This document shows, piece by piece, positions 29,835-44,086 of a DNA stretch of 47,034 bases. Under the pieces are notes generated by a model. The model saw only the letters and a list, made by a program, of their open reading frames with translations. It was not told the DNA's origin and ran no database searches. The stretch comes from Deltaproteobacteria bacterium HGW-Deltaproteobacteria-14. GTDB lineage: Bacteria; Myxococcota_A; UBA9042; PHBI01. The DNA is taken from the NCBI GenBank assembly GCA_002841945.1, contig PHBI01000019.1:1-47034 (forward strand), written 5' to 3'. Each line of letters starts with the position of its first letter. Within the stretch, counting starts at the first letter, position 1. The position numbers and the translations under genes are program-made.

Positions 29835-30578
29835 ATGGCATCCTCACGACCGCCGCACCAAGGTGTCGTCCTCGCCGCTGGCGAAGGGCGTCGCCTGCGC
29901 CCGCTGACCGCCACGCTGCCGAAGGCGCTCGTGCCGTTTCACGGCCGGCCGCTCCTCGACCACGCCGTCGCGCACCTCGTCCGCGCCGGCGTCACGCGGA
30001 TCGCGGTCAACGCCTGCTACCTCGCCGATCAGGTCGAGGGTCATGTCCGCGAGGTCCTCGCCGCGGCTCACCCCGACGTCGCCTTCCACGTCTCTCGCGA
30101 GGCGGCCCTCCTCGGCACCGGCGGCGCGCTCAAGCAGCTCGCGCCGTGGTTCGACGACGCCCCGTTCTGGATCGCCAACGCCGACAACGTCTACGCCGAG
30201 CCGCTGCGCGAGCTGTGGGCCCACCACGTCGCGTGCGCCGCCGCCGGCACGCTGCTCGTGACGCGCGACCCGGCCTTCGCCACCATGCGCCGCCTGATGC
30301 GCGACCCGCGCGGCTTCCTGACCGGCCTGCGCGAGCCCTACGACCCAGCGGGCGCCGTCTTCTGCGGCGTACAGCTCGCCGAGCCGTCTCTCGTCGCGCG
30401 CCTCCCCGACGGGCCCTCGTGCAACCTGCGACAGGGCTATCTGCCGTTTCTCAGCAGCGGCCTGCGGATCGCGACCTGGGAGACGCGTCGCTTCTGGGCC
30501 GACACCGGCACGCCGGAGCGCCTCACCGACGCCGTCGAGCGCGCGCGGGCGGTGCTGGCCGAGGTCCTTGCCCGGTGA
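29835..30578 (+). CDS. sugar-1-phosphate nucleotidyltransferase
   Basis: 247 aa. Rossmann-like nucleotidyltransferase: the nucleotide-binding VVLAAGEGRRLRPLT and PKALVPFHGRPLL, then the LLGTGGALKQL block, WIANADNVY in the metal-binding acidic position, and a C-terminal FWADTGTPERL. These fit the GlmU/mannose-1-P guanylyltransferase/MurU superfamily. The single-domain length and order resemble MurNAc-1-phosphate uridylyltransferase (MurU), but the substrate cannot be assigned from sequence and no amgK-like kinase is adjacent. The start at 29835 puts the nucleotide-binding motif at the N-terminus; longer versions give atypical sequence. Convergent with the PP2C gene, 88 bp apart. Confidence 0.85.
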   Translation: MASSRPPHQGVVLAAGEGRRLRPLTATLPKALVPFHGRPLLDHAVAHLVRAGVTRIAVNACYLADQVEGHVREVLAAAHPDVAFHVSREAALLGTGGALKQLAPWFDDAPFWIANADNVYAEPLRELWAHHVACAAAGTLLVTRDPAFATMRRLMRDPRGFLTGLREPYDPAGAVFCGVQLAEPSLVARLPDGPSCNLRQGYLPFLSSGLRIATWETRRFWADTGTPERLTDAVERARAVLAEVLAR

Positions 30579-30666
30579 CACCGCTGATGCATCGCGCCGG
30601 CGCGTTCACCGATTCTGATCAAGTGCTTGCGAGCCTGTACGCTGCGCCGCACACGGGCGCGGCGGG

Positions 30667-31434
30667 CTACTTGCCGAGGTACTTGACCAGGATCACCGTG
30701 ACGTTGTCCTTGCCGCCGTTGTCGCAGGCGGTCTTGATCAGCGCCTGAACGCCCCCGTCGAGGTCGTCCTTGTACTTGTTGACCAGCTCCAACATCTTCG
30801 GGTCGGTGACCTCGCCGCTCAGCCCGTCGGAGCAGATCAGCAGGATGTCGCCCTCCTCGGGCTCCTCCTGCTCGATGTCGACGGCCACGGCCTCTTTCAT
30901 GCCGAGCGCCCGGACGATGATGTTCTTGTACTGGAACGCCGCCTCTTCCTCGGGGGTGAGCGCCTGGATCTTCTTGTAGTCGTTCAACAGGCTGTGATCT
31001 TCGGTGATCTGCTTGATCTCGTCCCCGCGGATTCGATAGCAGCGGCTGTCACCGACGTGACCCACGATCGCCTTGTCGTCGACCCACAGCATCCCGACGC
31101 AGGTCGTGCCCATGCCCTTGTAGCGGGCGTCGGACTGGGACGCTTCGAAGATGTTCCGGTTGGCGAGCTTCACGCCGGCGGTCATCCGGTTCTGGTCGTA
31201 GCTCACGGCCCGGTCGATCTTGAACGGCCACGTCACGTCGTCGTCGCCGACCGTGTCCTCGAAGAACGACTTGAGCGTGTCCACGGCGATCTTGCTCGCG
31301 ACCTCGCCCGAGCTGTGGCCCCCCATCCCGTCGGCGACGATGAACAAATTCTGCTCCGGCAGGAGCAGGAGGTTGTCCTCGTTGTGGTCGCGCTTCATCC
31401 CGACGTGGGTGGCACCGGCGTACTGCAGCTTCAT
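30667..31434 (-). CDS. PP2C-family serine/threonine protein phosphatase
   Basis: 255 aa from the ATG at 31434 (GAGG 5 nt upstream); upstream ATGs would add an Arg-rich stretch unlike the family. The motifs that coordinate the two metal ions are all present: RDHNEDN (15-21), ADGMGGHSSGE (34-44), GHVGDSR (125-131), TEDHSL (144-149), SDGLSGEV (202-209) and GKDNVT (241-246). Resembles PrpC/Stp-type stand-alone phosphatases that reverse Hanks-kinase phosphorylation. No kinase is adjacent, so the partner lies elsewhere. Cytoplasmic. Confidence 0.95.
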   Translation of the reverse strand: MKLQYAGATHVGMKRDHNEDNLLLLPEQNLFIVADGMGGHSSGEVASKIAVDTLKSFFEDTVGDDDVTWPFKIDRAVSYDQNRMTAGVKLANRNIFEASQSDARYKGMGTTCVGMLWVDDKAIVGHVGDSRCYRIRGDEIKQITEDHSLLNDYKKIQALTPEEEAAFQYKNIIVRALGMKEAVAVDIEQEEPEEGDILLICSDGLSGEVTDPKMLELVNKYKDDLDGGVQALIKTACDNGGKDNVTVILVKYLGK

Positions 31435-31699
31435 CCTGGCCTCGATGACACGCTTTGCGCGCGAGTTGGTCGCGCCTTGCACGAGCGGCGAACCCTGGGC
31501 TCGCCCGGCTGTGGTCCCTGCGGCTCACGCGCGCAGGTCGGGGAACGATGGCCCCCTGGTGAGATCGCTTCGGGGAGCATGTCATTAGTCACCTGGCCTC
31601 GCAACCGCAACGGGGCGCTGGGGTAATCTCGGCGGCTCGCGCGAGGGCGCGAGCGCGCCCGGTCGTCGCGGCCCGCAGCCGCGTGGACGGCGCGAACCG
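31435..31699. other. divergent intergenic region, hairpin at 31635-31654
   Basis: No supported gene. It holds GCTCGCGC/GCGCGAGC, a perfect 8-bp stem with loop GAGG, about 140 bp before uvrA. I found no convincing promoter for the PP2C gene and no LexA-type operator. Confidence 0.5.
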
Positions 31700-31728
31700 T
31701 TGTGTCCCGGGGGCCGCTCGGCTATACG
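31700..31728 (+). promoter_or_regulatory. predicted uvrA promoter
   Basis: TTGTGT (31700-31705), 17 nt, TATACG (31723-31728). The transcript would start near 31735, leaving about 40 nt of leader. No SOS box of the known types is visible around it. Confidence 0.45.
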
Positions 31729-31774
31729 CCCGAGGACGACGCACGTAGACGAGGCGACCGCGATCCAGGCCCGC

Positions 31775-36708
<4,934 letters not shown>

Positions 36709-37678
36709 CCTCGGGGACCTCCGCGAGGACGTCCCCCTGCATCATCAGCTCCCGCCAGCCGTGCTCCGCCGTGCGCACGATGATCGTCGCCTTGTGCAGT
36801 GCAGCATCACGCGGGAGCTCGTAAATCGCGCGCCCGAGCCAATACTTGTGCGGCGCAAGAACGAAGGAGCCGGCCTCTGATCCGTCGATCTGGACCGTGA
36901 CCGTGACGTCCTTGCCCTCCGCGTGCCGGACGCCGGCCTGGGTGAACCCCGTGCGCAGGACCAGCCAGGCGCCGCCCGGGAGCGTCGGCCAGTCGATCTC
37001 GAGGGCGATGTCGTCGGGCCCCGGGTGGGCGAAGAGCCAGGACACGTCCTGGTGGTACACGTCGCGGTCCTGGACGTGGAGATCGAACCACGGCTCGCGC
37101 CCGCAGCGGTGTCGATCGCCCCGGCGCGGGCAGCGATCGACCTCGCCGGACGGGTGGCGGCGGCGGACCACGAGCCGGTCGAAGTCCTCGGTCATGGTCC
37201 GCAGCGGGGTCACGCGGGGCAGCGCCCACAGCGCGACCTGGGTCTGGGCGTCGATCTGCGACTCCGCGATAGGGGTCGCGACGGCGCGCACGCTGGCCGG
37301 AGGGAGGGGCGCGCGCCCCTCGGCGCCGATCACCCACAGGCGGGCGTGGGCCAGCAGGGTCACCGGATCGGGGAGGTCGCTCCGCAGCAGCGCCGGGAAC
37401 GGGTAGGCGTCGGTCCCGGGGCCCATGCCGGTCAGCAGCTGCCAGGCGCCGTGCTCCCAGAACGGGGTGGTGATGACGGCGTCCCCCGCCGCGAAGCCGC
37501 TGCGGACCCGCTCGGCCGCTGCGGCGAGGGCCTCGGGCTGCGACACGGCCGCGCGCCGCTCGGCGTCGAGCGCCATCGCCGCGAGGCTCACCGTGACCAC
37601 GGCCAGCGCGACGAGCATGGCGAGGGGCCGGGAGAGCGAGCCGCCGCTGGCGCCAGGGGCATTCATGAGCAGCGACCC

Positions 37679-40594
37679 CTACCGCAAAATGTCGCCGCTC
37701 TCACCCACCAAGATATACGACGCCCAGAAAAACGGGTCGGCCGAGCGGTGGCGCGGGGTCGATACCCCGCGCCGCGGCCGCGGTGCGTCGCCGTCCGGAT
37801 CCACGATCCCGCCGATCCCGCGCAGCGCGCCGAGGGCTCGGGCGCGGTCGTCACCGGTCACCAGCGCCACCCGGGCGTCGCGCAGCGACTCGGGGGTCGG
37901 GCGCCCGGCGGCCAGGCGGTCGTAGAAGACGTCCATCATCTCTGCGGCGTGGCGGTCCTCGACCGCCCACAGGGTGGCCATGACCGCCGAGGTCCCGGCG
38001 TAGAGGAACGCCTGGGTGAGCCCGCCGAGGCCGTCGCCGGGGTCGAGCGAGCCGCGGCCGCTCGAGCACGCGCTCAGCACCACCAGGTCGGCGTCGAGGC
38101 GGAGATCGAGGACCTCGTCGAGGCGCAGCACCCCATCCTCGTTGGCGCTCGCGCCGAAGAAGAGCGCGGGCTGGTCGTCTCGGGTCACGGTGTCCGGCGC
38201 GAAGCCGTGGGTCGCGAGGTGGACGATGCGGTAGCGGTTGAGCGCCAAGCGCTTGAGGCGCTCCTCGGTGGCGTCGCCGCGCAGAAACAGCGTCCCCGGC
38301 GTGACCGGGCCCGCGGCGACGTGGGCGTTGGCCGCCTCGACCTCACCGCTCGAGCGGGCGAGCCGCGGGAGCGCCGCCGCCTTGCCGGTGTAGACCGGAT
38401 CGGCGAACGCGACGAAGGGGTAGCGCGGCGTAGCGCTGCGGCGGCGGGCGTCCTCGTTCAGCTCCGCCAGCGCGGCGAGTGAGGGAGCGTAGCTCAGCGT
38501 GTAGCGGAACAGCAGATAGGGCGGGGTGCGCGCCTCACGCGCGATCCGGCGCTCCTGCGGCCGCGCCGCGCGGGTCGGCACCACGAGGGCGTCAAAGGGG
38601 ACGAGCCGCAGCTCGAGGTGGGGGATCACGACCAGCCGTCGCCGCGCACCGAGCGCCGGTTCCAAAGGGAGGACGAGGGCCGCGTAGAGAGCCTCGGCGA
38701 GATCGCGCTGCAGCCGTCGTTGGGCGCCCGTCACGCTCGGGTGGGTCAGCGTGTCGGCGTAGCGGCGGACCATCTCCGCGAGCTCGTGTCGGCCGGCGAG
38801 CCGCACCAGCGACGTCCCCTCCGGTGTGATCACGAAGGCGTAGCTGACGGGCTCGGCCAGGTGGTACTTCAGGATCGCCACGCCATCGCGCAGCTCGTCC
38901 TTGGTCCGGGCGACCGCGTGGGAGATCCGCCGCGCGGTGTCCGGGGACGCCGGCGCCAGCCAGCGGGGTGACAGACCGAGCAGCTCGCGCTCGGCGCTGG
39001 CCCGCTGCGCGCCGAGGTCCCGGATGCGCCGGGGCGCCGCCTCGCCCGCCGCCGCGTCGCTCCCGACGAGCTCCTGCGCCTCGCGATCGAGGCGCTCGAG
39101 CTCTTCGAGGAGCGCGGCGACGCGCGGGTTCGAGCGCTCGAGCCGGACCCGCTCGAGCAGATCCATGAAGGCGCGGGCCACGCTCCGCTCCGAGATCTCG
39201 AGGGCCGCTTCGACCGCCGCGTCCCCGGGTACCGCGGTGCGCTCGACGACGGCCCGCAGGAGATCGTTGTAGGCGCCGAGCCGCGCCGCCCCGACCGCGT
39301 CACGACCGCCGTCGAGGCCGCGGCCCGGCGGGATCCGATCGGCCTGCTCCACCGCGCGCCGGAATCGAGTCGCCGCGTCGTCGAGTCGCCCGTCTTCCCG
39401 GGCCAGCGTGCCGAGGCGACTCCACAGCGACATCGCGTCAGCCGGGCTCGGCCTCTGGGTCAACGCGTCGTCGAGCCAACCCTCCTCCTCCTGCCAGGCG
39501 CCGCTCGCCCGCGCCGTGGTCGCCAGGACGCGGTCCGCGGCGACCAGACCATCGGCGTCGCCCATCTTCGCGTACGCGTCGCGGGCCGCGATCGCGTGGA
39601 TCCGGGCCTCCGCCGAGCGCGCTCGCGCCAGCGCGAGCCGCGCCAGCACCAGCCGGCTGTCGGCGACGCCGGGGACCGAGCGCATCGCCGCGAAGTGCTC
39701 GTGCGCCGCCTCGAGGTGCGCGAGGGCCACGGCGTGGTCGCCAGCGTCGACGGCGAGCTCACCGCGCAGGGCGTGGAGCCCGGCGAGCAGCGGCCGGTCG
39801 TTGATGCGGCGCGCGATGGCGAGGGCGCGCTCGCACTGCGCGACCGCCGGCGCGTGCTCGTCGAGCGCGCGATGCGACACCGCGAGCCCCCACAGCGCCT
39901 GCGCCTCGTCCCGCGACAGCCCGCGCTTGGCCACGGCGCCCCACGCCGAGGTGAACGCGCGGCGCGCCTGCTCGGCGTCGCCGACCGCGACGTCGACGAA
40001 GCCCGCGCCGATGTCGGCCCGGGCGACGCAGACGTCCGCGTCGGCGCCGCCGCACGCCTGGCGCGCGGCCTCGTAGCGCTTCAGCGCCTCGCCGTAGCGG
40101 TGGTGAAAGCGCGCGAGGCGGGCTCGGGCGCGCTCGATGCGGGCGGCGAGCGGGTGGCTCGGGAGCGCGTCGTTCCACGCCGACGCCTCGTCGAACGAGC
40201 GCCGCGCGTCGTCCACCCGGCCCTGGGTCCAGCGCAGCTCGCCGCGAGCCACGAGGATCTCGAGCAGCTGGTCCACGTGGGGGGTGTTCGCGAGCATGGC
40301 GAGCGCCGCGTCGAGCGACTCCCCGGCCTGGTCGAACTGCCCGAGGTCCATCAGCACGCGCCCGCGCAGCGTCAGCGCCGCGCTCTGGGTGCGGCGGTCG
40401 CTCAGGGGGGCGTCCGCGTTCACCCCGCCGATAAGCTCGAGGGCATGCCGGTAGGCGCCTTGGTGCAGTGCACGATCGGCTTCATTCAGGCGTGACGCGA
40501 TGGCGTCCGTGTCATGTTGCGGTGCGGCAAAGGCGGGCCCCGGGGCGACGAGCGTCCCGAGGATCCCAACCCAGAGCTGGCGCCAGACGGTCAA
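37679..40594 (-). CDS. secreted TPR-CHAT caspase-like peptidase (TTG start)
   Basis: 971 aa. The start is a TTG at 40594 overlapping the previous stop (TTGA), with GGAG 11 nt upstream. It yields a clear signal peptide (MTVWRQLWVGILGTL, cleavage after AFA at 23), and no ATG or GTG occurs in frame near it. Residues ~30-470 are tandem TPR-like helical repeats (ALTLRGRVLMDLGQFDQAGE, RFHHRYGEALKRYEAA). Residues ~640-971 are a CHAT domain with the catalytic dyad His796 (HLATHGF) and Cys843 (VLSACSSGRG), ending in DPFFWASYILVGE. CHAT proteins are caspase/separase-clan cysteine peptidases, usually cytoplasmic; this one appears to act outside the inner membrane. Third peptide-coupled gene after the ECF sigma factor. 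Confidence 0.85.
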   Translation of the reverse strand: MTVWRQLWVGILGTLVAPGPAFAAPQHDTDAIASRLNEADRALHQGAYRHALELIGGVNADAPLSDRRTQSAALTLRGRVLMDLGQFDQAGESLDAALAMLANTPHVDQLLEILVARGELRWTQGRVDDARRSFDEASAWNDALPSHPLAARIERARARLARFHHRYGEALKRYEAARQACGGADADVCVARADIGAGFVDVAVGDAEQARRAFTSAWGAVAKRGLSRDEAQALWGLAVSHRALDEHAPAVAQCERALAIARRINDRPLLAGLHALRGELAVDAGDHAVALAHLEAAHEHFAAMRSVPGVADSRLVLARLALARARSAEARIHAIAARDAYAKMGDADGLVAADRVLATTARASGAWQEEEGWLDDALTQRPSPADAMSLWSRLGTLAREDGRLDDAATRFRRAVEQADRIPPGRGLDGGRDAVGAARLGAYNDLLRAVVERTAVPGDAAVEAALEISERSVARAFMDLLERVRLERSNPRVAALLEELERLDREAQELVGSDAAAGEAAPRRIRDLGAQRASAERELLGLSPRWLAPASPDTARRISHAVARTKDELRDGVAILKYHLAEPVSYAFVITPEGTSLVRLAGRHELAEMVRRYADTLTHPSVTGAQRRLQRDLAEALYAALVLPLEPALGARRRLVVIPHLELRLVPFDALVVPTRAARPQERRIAREARTPPYLLFRYTLSYAPSLAALAELNEDARRRSATPRYPFVAFADPVYTGKAAALPRLARSSGEVEAANAHVAAGPVTPGTLFLRGDATEERLKRLALNRYRIVHLATHGFAPDTVTRDDQPALFFGASANEDGVLRLDEVLDLRLDADLVVLSACSSGRGSLDPGDGLGGLTQAFLYAGTSAVMATLWAVEDRHAAEMMDVFYDRLAAGRPTPESLRDARVALVTGDDRARALGALRGIGGIVDPDGDAPRPRRGVSTPRHRSADPFFWASYILVGESGDILR

Positions 40595-42636
40595 CGGTGT
40601 TTGAACTCCACAGCCCGGACCACATCGTAGTGGGCGGCGAAGACCCCGTCGATGGCGGACATCAGGCTCGCCTCGTCCGGGCGCTGGGAGGGCAGGGGCG
40701 CCTCTCGCGTCCCGGCGAGCCCGCGCAGGTTGAGCCCCTCGTTCGGGTCCGCCGGCGGCGCCCGGCGGGCGGCCGCGAGGGTGCGCGACAGGCCGGCGAG
40801 CTCGCCCTCGATGGTCTCCACCGCGGGCGCAGGGCCCGAGGTCCAGCCCAAGATGAAGCGCTCCTCGCCCCGGCGGTCGTCGAGGTAGAACCAGCGGTCG
40901 TGCTCGGGGAGCTCGACCCACTCGCCGGTCGCCGCGCGCGACGCGTCCCCCTCGGCCGGGAACACGCGGTGTACCGAGCCCTGGGACTCGACGTGCCACA
41001 GCGCGACCAGGCCGGGTCGGTCGACGCGGAAGCGGATCTGGAAGTTGTCCCAGGAGTGGAGCACCGCCTCGCCCTCGATGACGACCTCGTGGAACTCCCC
41101 ATCCGCGTCCGGTCGCTGGGCCACGACGACGAGCTCGGGGGTCGGGCCCGCCGACGCCGCGTCGACCAGCGCGGGCGAGACGCCCGGCGACGCCAGCTCC
41201 GCGGCGAGCTCGCGCGGGAGCGGGAAGGACTCGATCCCGACGTCGCGGACGTAGGGTCCCTCGGTCACGCCCGGCGCGTCCACCCGCACCATGGCGCTGT
41301 CGAGGATCAGCAGCCCGACCGGGACGATGGCGAGCAGCGCGAGCCATGACCAGAAGCGCCCGGCGCGGCTCCTGAGCCCATCGACGAGGTCCGCGCCGAG
41401 GTCGCTCGACGCCGAGTTTGCGGTGGCGCCACCGCGGACCCGGGTCGCCGCCGGGCGCGGGTGCGGAGCCGCGGCCGGACGCGCCACGGTGAGCGCCTGC
41501 GGGACGTCGCGCGCCACGGTCGGGGTCGCCAAGTTACGCGCGAACGACCGCACCGAGGGGTCGCCGTAGAGGACGTAGCTCGCCCACAGGACCGTGTCGC
41601 CGCCGTAGCGCTGGCACAACGCGAGGCGCGCTCGGCGGGTCGCGTCGCCGAGGGACGCGCCCTGCGACAGCGCCTCGTAGAACGCGAGCGCGAAGTGGCA
41701 GGCCGGCTCGTCGGGGACGTCCCACAGCGTCCCTATATAATGATGGACGCCGGACAGCAGGAACGCGTTGGCGACGCTGTAGATTGCCTCGCCGTGGTCG
41801 CTCGGGACGAGCGGTCCGTCGACCCGCCCGGAGCGACAGGCGTTCGAGAACACGATGCGCGGGAAGGACGGACCGCCGGCGAGGTCGAGCAGATCGCTCG
41901 GGCACAAGACGCCGTCGGACAGGAGCCAGCCGCTGTCGGCGGGCCGGGTGGGGTGGATCTCCGCGTGCCCGGCGTAGTGGATGAGATCGTACTCCCGGAT
42001 CAGCTGCTTGACCTCGCCGACCCCGACCTCGGAGCTCCTGAGATCGATCGCGAGGCGGGTCCGCTCCGAGTCGAGCTCGTCCCGCAGGGTGATCCCCTCG
42101 TAGTACGAGCCCATCAAGTCCCCGCGCGGGTCGCACAACACGAGCATGCGCCAGGCGCCTTCCGGCTCTGGCCGGGCTCCGCCGACGACCGAACGCGGGG
42201 TCCTGACGACCCTGCCGACCGCCCAGTCGAGCCCGAGGAAGCCGCCACCGCTGTGCATCAGCTCCCACGGGACGAAGACCAGGGCCTCGTCGAGCACGAG
42301 GGTGAGTTCCCCCCCTGCCAGGCCGCGCAACAGCTCCTTGATCGCCGTCGGGAAGATGGTGTCGAACAGGAGCCGCCCGCGCTGCCGCAGCAGGTCGCGC
42401 GAGCCCTGGTCCATGTCTCCCCAGCGGTTGGCCCGGTTGAGGACCGCCGTGATCCGTCCGTACTGGCTCCGCACGTCCGCGAGGTCGACCGCGCGGGCCG
42501 CCCAGGTCTGCACCGGCGCGAGGCTCGGCCCCGAGTGGGTGACCGTCGCGCGCAGCTCGCCGTTGGCGTAGCTCAGATCCAGGACGAGGCGGTGTGAGGC
42601 GTGCGGCATCGCAGTTCGCTCCTGCGCATCCGTCAT
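40591..42636 (-). CDS. membrane CHAT peptidase with C-terminal DUF4384 domain
   Basis: 681 aa. No signal peptide. Residues ~85-370 are a CHAT domain with His224 (IHYAGHAE) and Cys267 (FSNACRSG), and WASYVLYGDPS at its end. A Pro/Ala-rich hinge (385-412) leads to one transmembrane helix at about 428-450. The C-terminal region contains a DUF4384-type beta-domain (VALWHVESQGSVHRVFPAE ... GEWVELPEHDRWFYL). Predicted topology puts the peptidase in the cytoplasm and DUF4384 in the periplasm. ATG 42636 overlaps the previous stop (ATGA). ATG 42609 has a better ribosome site (AGGAG, 9 nt) and is a fair alternative. The 3' end overlaps the TPR-CHAT gene by 4 nt. Confidence 0.85.
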   Translation of the reverse strand: MTDAQERTAMPHASHRLVLDLSYANGELRATVTHSGPSLAPVQTWAARAVDLADVRSQYGRITAVLNRANRWGDMDQGSRDLLRQRGRLLFDTIFPTAIKELLRGLAGGELTLVLDEALVFVPWELMHSGGGFLGLDWAVGRVVRTPRSVVGGARPEPEGAWRMLVLCDPRGDLMGSYYEGITLRDELDSERTRLAIDLRSSEVGVGEVKQLIREYDLIHYAGHAEIHPTRPADSGWLLSDGVLCPSDLLDLAGGPSFPRIVFSNACRSGRVDGPLVPSDHGEAIYSVANAFLLSGVHHYIGTLWDVPDEPACHFALAFYEALSQGASLGDATRRARLALCQRYGGDTVLWASYVLYGDPSVRSFARNLATPTVARDVPQALTVARPAAAPHPRPAATRVRGGATANSASSDLGADLVDGLRSRAGRFWSWLALLAIVPVGLLILDSAMVRVDAPGVTEGPYVRDVGIESFPLPRELAAELASPGVSPALVDAASAGPTPELVVVAQRPDADGEFHEVVIEGEAVLHSWDNFQIRFRVDRPGLVALWHVESQGSVHRVFPAEGDASRAATGEWVELPEHDRWFYLDDRRGEERFILGWTSGPAPAVETIEGELAGLSRTLAAARRAPPADPNEGLNLRGLAGTREAPLPSQRPDEASLMSAIDGVFAAHYDVVRAVEFKHR

Positions 42637-43232
42637 GCTGCCGCTGAGGTGAAAGTGAGGTCAAGCTCACCGACGTATTCGCCGGCGTCCGACAGGACCA
42701 CCCGGTACTGCCCGGGCGGGAGCTCCGGGAGCATCACCCGGCCGGTCCGCGGCAGCTCACTCGCGAGCTCTCGATCCCCTCGAAACAGGCTCACCCGGGT
42801 CGCGCTCGGCGCACGGGCGCCCCAGATGTCGAGGGTGACCACAAAGCGCGGCGCCTCCGACGCGCTGACGTGGGCCGTCACCTCGCGATCCCCGAAGCGG
42901 TGGCGGACCAGGACCCCGTCGTTCCCATCGCCCCGCGCCGGGGCCGGCTCGAGGAGGTCTCCCACCGCCTCGATCACCTCGAGGGCGCCACGCAGGTGTC
43001 GCAGCACGAGCTTGAGCACGCCGGGCCGCTCGGGGAGGAAAATAGCGCGCGCCCGTGCCAACAGCCGCTCGCCGCGGGGTCCCGTCGGGAAGCTGGCTTC
43101 GGCGCCATAGCCGCTCGCGAGCAGGCGGCCGACCCCGGTCCGGGGCGTCTGTCGATCCGCGTCCAGGGCTCGAACCAGATCGCGCTCGAGCGCGGCGTGG
43201 CGTCCCGCGTCACTGTCGTCGTGGGTGGCCAT
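42633..43232 (-). CDS. 199-aa protein between ECF sigma and CHAT genes
   Basis: No signal peptide or membrane helix. The N-terminal half is mostly helical (ALERDLVRALDAD, ERLLARARAIFLPE, LKLVLRHLRGALEVIEAV). The C-terminal ~85 residues are beta-rich (GDREVTAHVSASEAPRFVVTL, ATRVSLFRGDRE, LPPGQYRVVLSDAGEYVGEL), like small Ig/CarboxypepD-reg-type sandwiches. There are no zinc-anti-sigma cysteine/histidine motifs, so it is not a classical anti-sigma factor, though its position would allow that or a CHAT substrate or adaptor role. GGAGG lies 6 nt before the ATG. Overlaps the sigma gene by 23 nt and the CHAT gene by 4 nt. Confidence 0.75.
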   Translation of the reverse strand: MATHDDSDAGRHAALERDLVRALDADRQTPRTGVGRLLASGYGAEASFPTGPRGERLLARARAIFLPERPGVLKLVLRHLRGALEVIEAVGDLLEPAPARGDGNDGVLVRHRFGDREVTAHVSASEAPRFVVTLDIWGARAPSATRVSLFRGDRELASELPRTGRVMLPELPPGQYRVVLSDAGEYVGELDLTFTSAAA

Positions 43233-43962
43233 CAGCTCCCTCCGCGGAGGTGGTTGGCGCAGTCCCGGGCGCCTCGTCCCGGGTCGCTCCAAGAGACGCG
43301 CGAGTCCCGGCGATCTCACCGTCAAGCGGCCCGAGGCGCTCGCCGACGTCGTCGGGCAGCCCCTCGACGGCCTCTCGCAGCCGCTGGAGCGCGCGGTTCT
43401 TGCGGGTGTAGAGCGCCCCTGGCCTCACGTCGAGGAGCGCCGCGACGTCGCCTGGGGTCCGCTCGTCCCGGTAGAGCAGCAGCAGCAGCTCGCGGTCCGC
43501 GGGGCTCAGCGCCTTCAACGCCACCCGCAGGCGCATCGCGCGCTCCGCGTCCATGAGGATCTCCACCGTTGGCCGCGCGTCGTCGACGAGGTAGTCGGGC
43601 AGCGGCCCGTCGAGGCTCCCGCCACCGGTGTCGATCGGCGTCGTGTTGCGTCGCCTTCGGAGCTGGTCGACCACGACCGACGAGGTCACGAGTCGCACCC
43701 AGCTCGCGAGCGAGCAGCGGCCGCTCCATTGACGGAGACGGCGGTAGTTGTGGTCGTAGAGCGCGAGGAACGTCGTGTGGAAGAGCTCGTCGACCTCGTC
43801 GGCGTCCCGCGACGCGCCATGGCGGCGCATCGTCTCGTGCACGACACTGTAGATGAGCCGGGAGAAGCGCTCCACGAACGTCGTCCACGCGCGCCGCTCG
43901 TGTGCGAAGCACCGCTCGACCAGCGCGCGATCCTCGTTCGACTCGGGCCCGTCCCCGCTCAC
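43210..43962 (-). CDS. ECF-type RNA polymerase sigma factor
   Basis: 250 aa. Start GTG at 43962 with a strong GGAGG 4 nt upstream; the longer open frame runs through the promoter and overlaps the divergent lipoprotein. Region 2 covers about 13-105 (FVERFSRLIYSVVHETM, DEVDELFHTTFLALYDH, SGRCSLASWVRLVTSSVVVDQLRRR). Region 4 covers about 145-200 (LKALSPADRELLLLLYRDERTPGDVAALLDV, then a helix with RKNRALQRLRE). A ~50-residue C-terminal extension after region 4 is Gly/Ala/Thr-rich. An ECF-type promoter lies just upstream, suggesting positive autoregulation. It heads the CHAT operon; no anti-sigma gene of a known class is next to it. Confidence 0.9.
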   Translation of the reverse strand: MSGDGPESNEDRALVERCFAHERRAWTTFVERFSRLIYSVVHETMRRHGASRDADEVDELFHTTFLALYDHNYRRLRQWSGRCSLASWVRLVTSSVVVDQLRRRRNTTPIDTGGGSLDGPLPDYLVDDARPTVEILMDAERAMRLRVALKALSPADRELLLLLYRDERTPGDVAALLDVRPGALYTRKNRALQRLREAVEGLPDDVGERLGPLDGEIAGTRASLGATRDEAPGTAPTTSAEGADGHPRRQ

Positions 43963-44015
43963 GCGTCCTCCTCCTGCCCCCCAACGAACGTCCGGTCCCG
44001 GCGGCTCCTGCTTGC

Positions 44016-44041
44016 GACGTCTCCGGTCGCCAAAAGTTCCC
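44016..44041 (-). promoter_or_regulatory. predicted ECF-type promoter, likely autoregulated
   Basis: On the minus strand, GGGAACTT (-35, starting at 44041) is separated from CGTC (44019-44016) by 16 nt, counted from the end of GGAAC. This is the classical ECF architecture (GGAAC / CGTC). The transcript would start about 48 nt before the sigma-factor GTG. No comparable element was noticed elsewhere in the window. Confidence 0.6.
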
Positions 44042-44086
44042 GCCCAGTGTACAACAAGCGCTGACCTGACCTGTCGTGGAGGATCC

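Noticed and set aside
31435..31774. LexA/SOS box upstream of uvrA
   Set aside because: No match to the SOS operator types I know was found.
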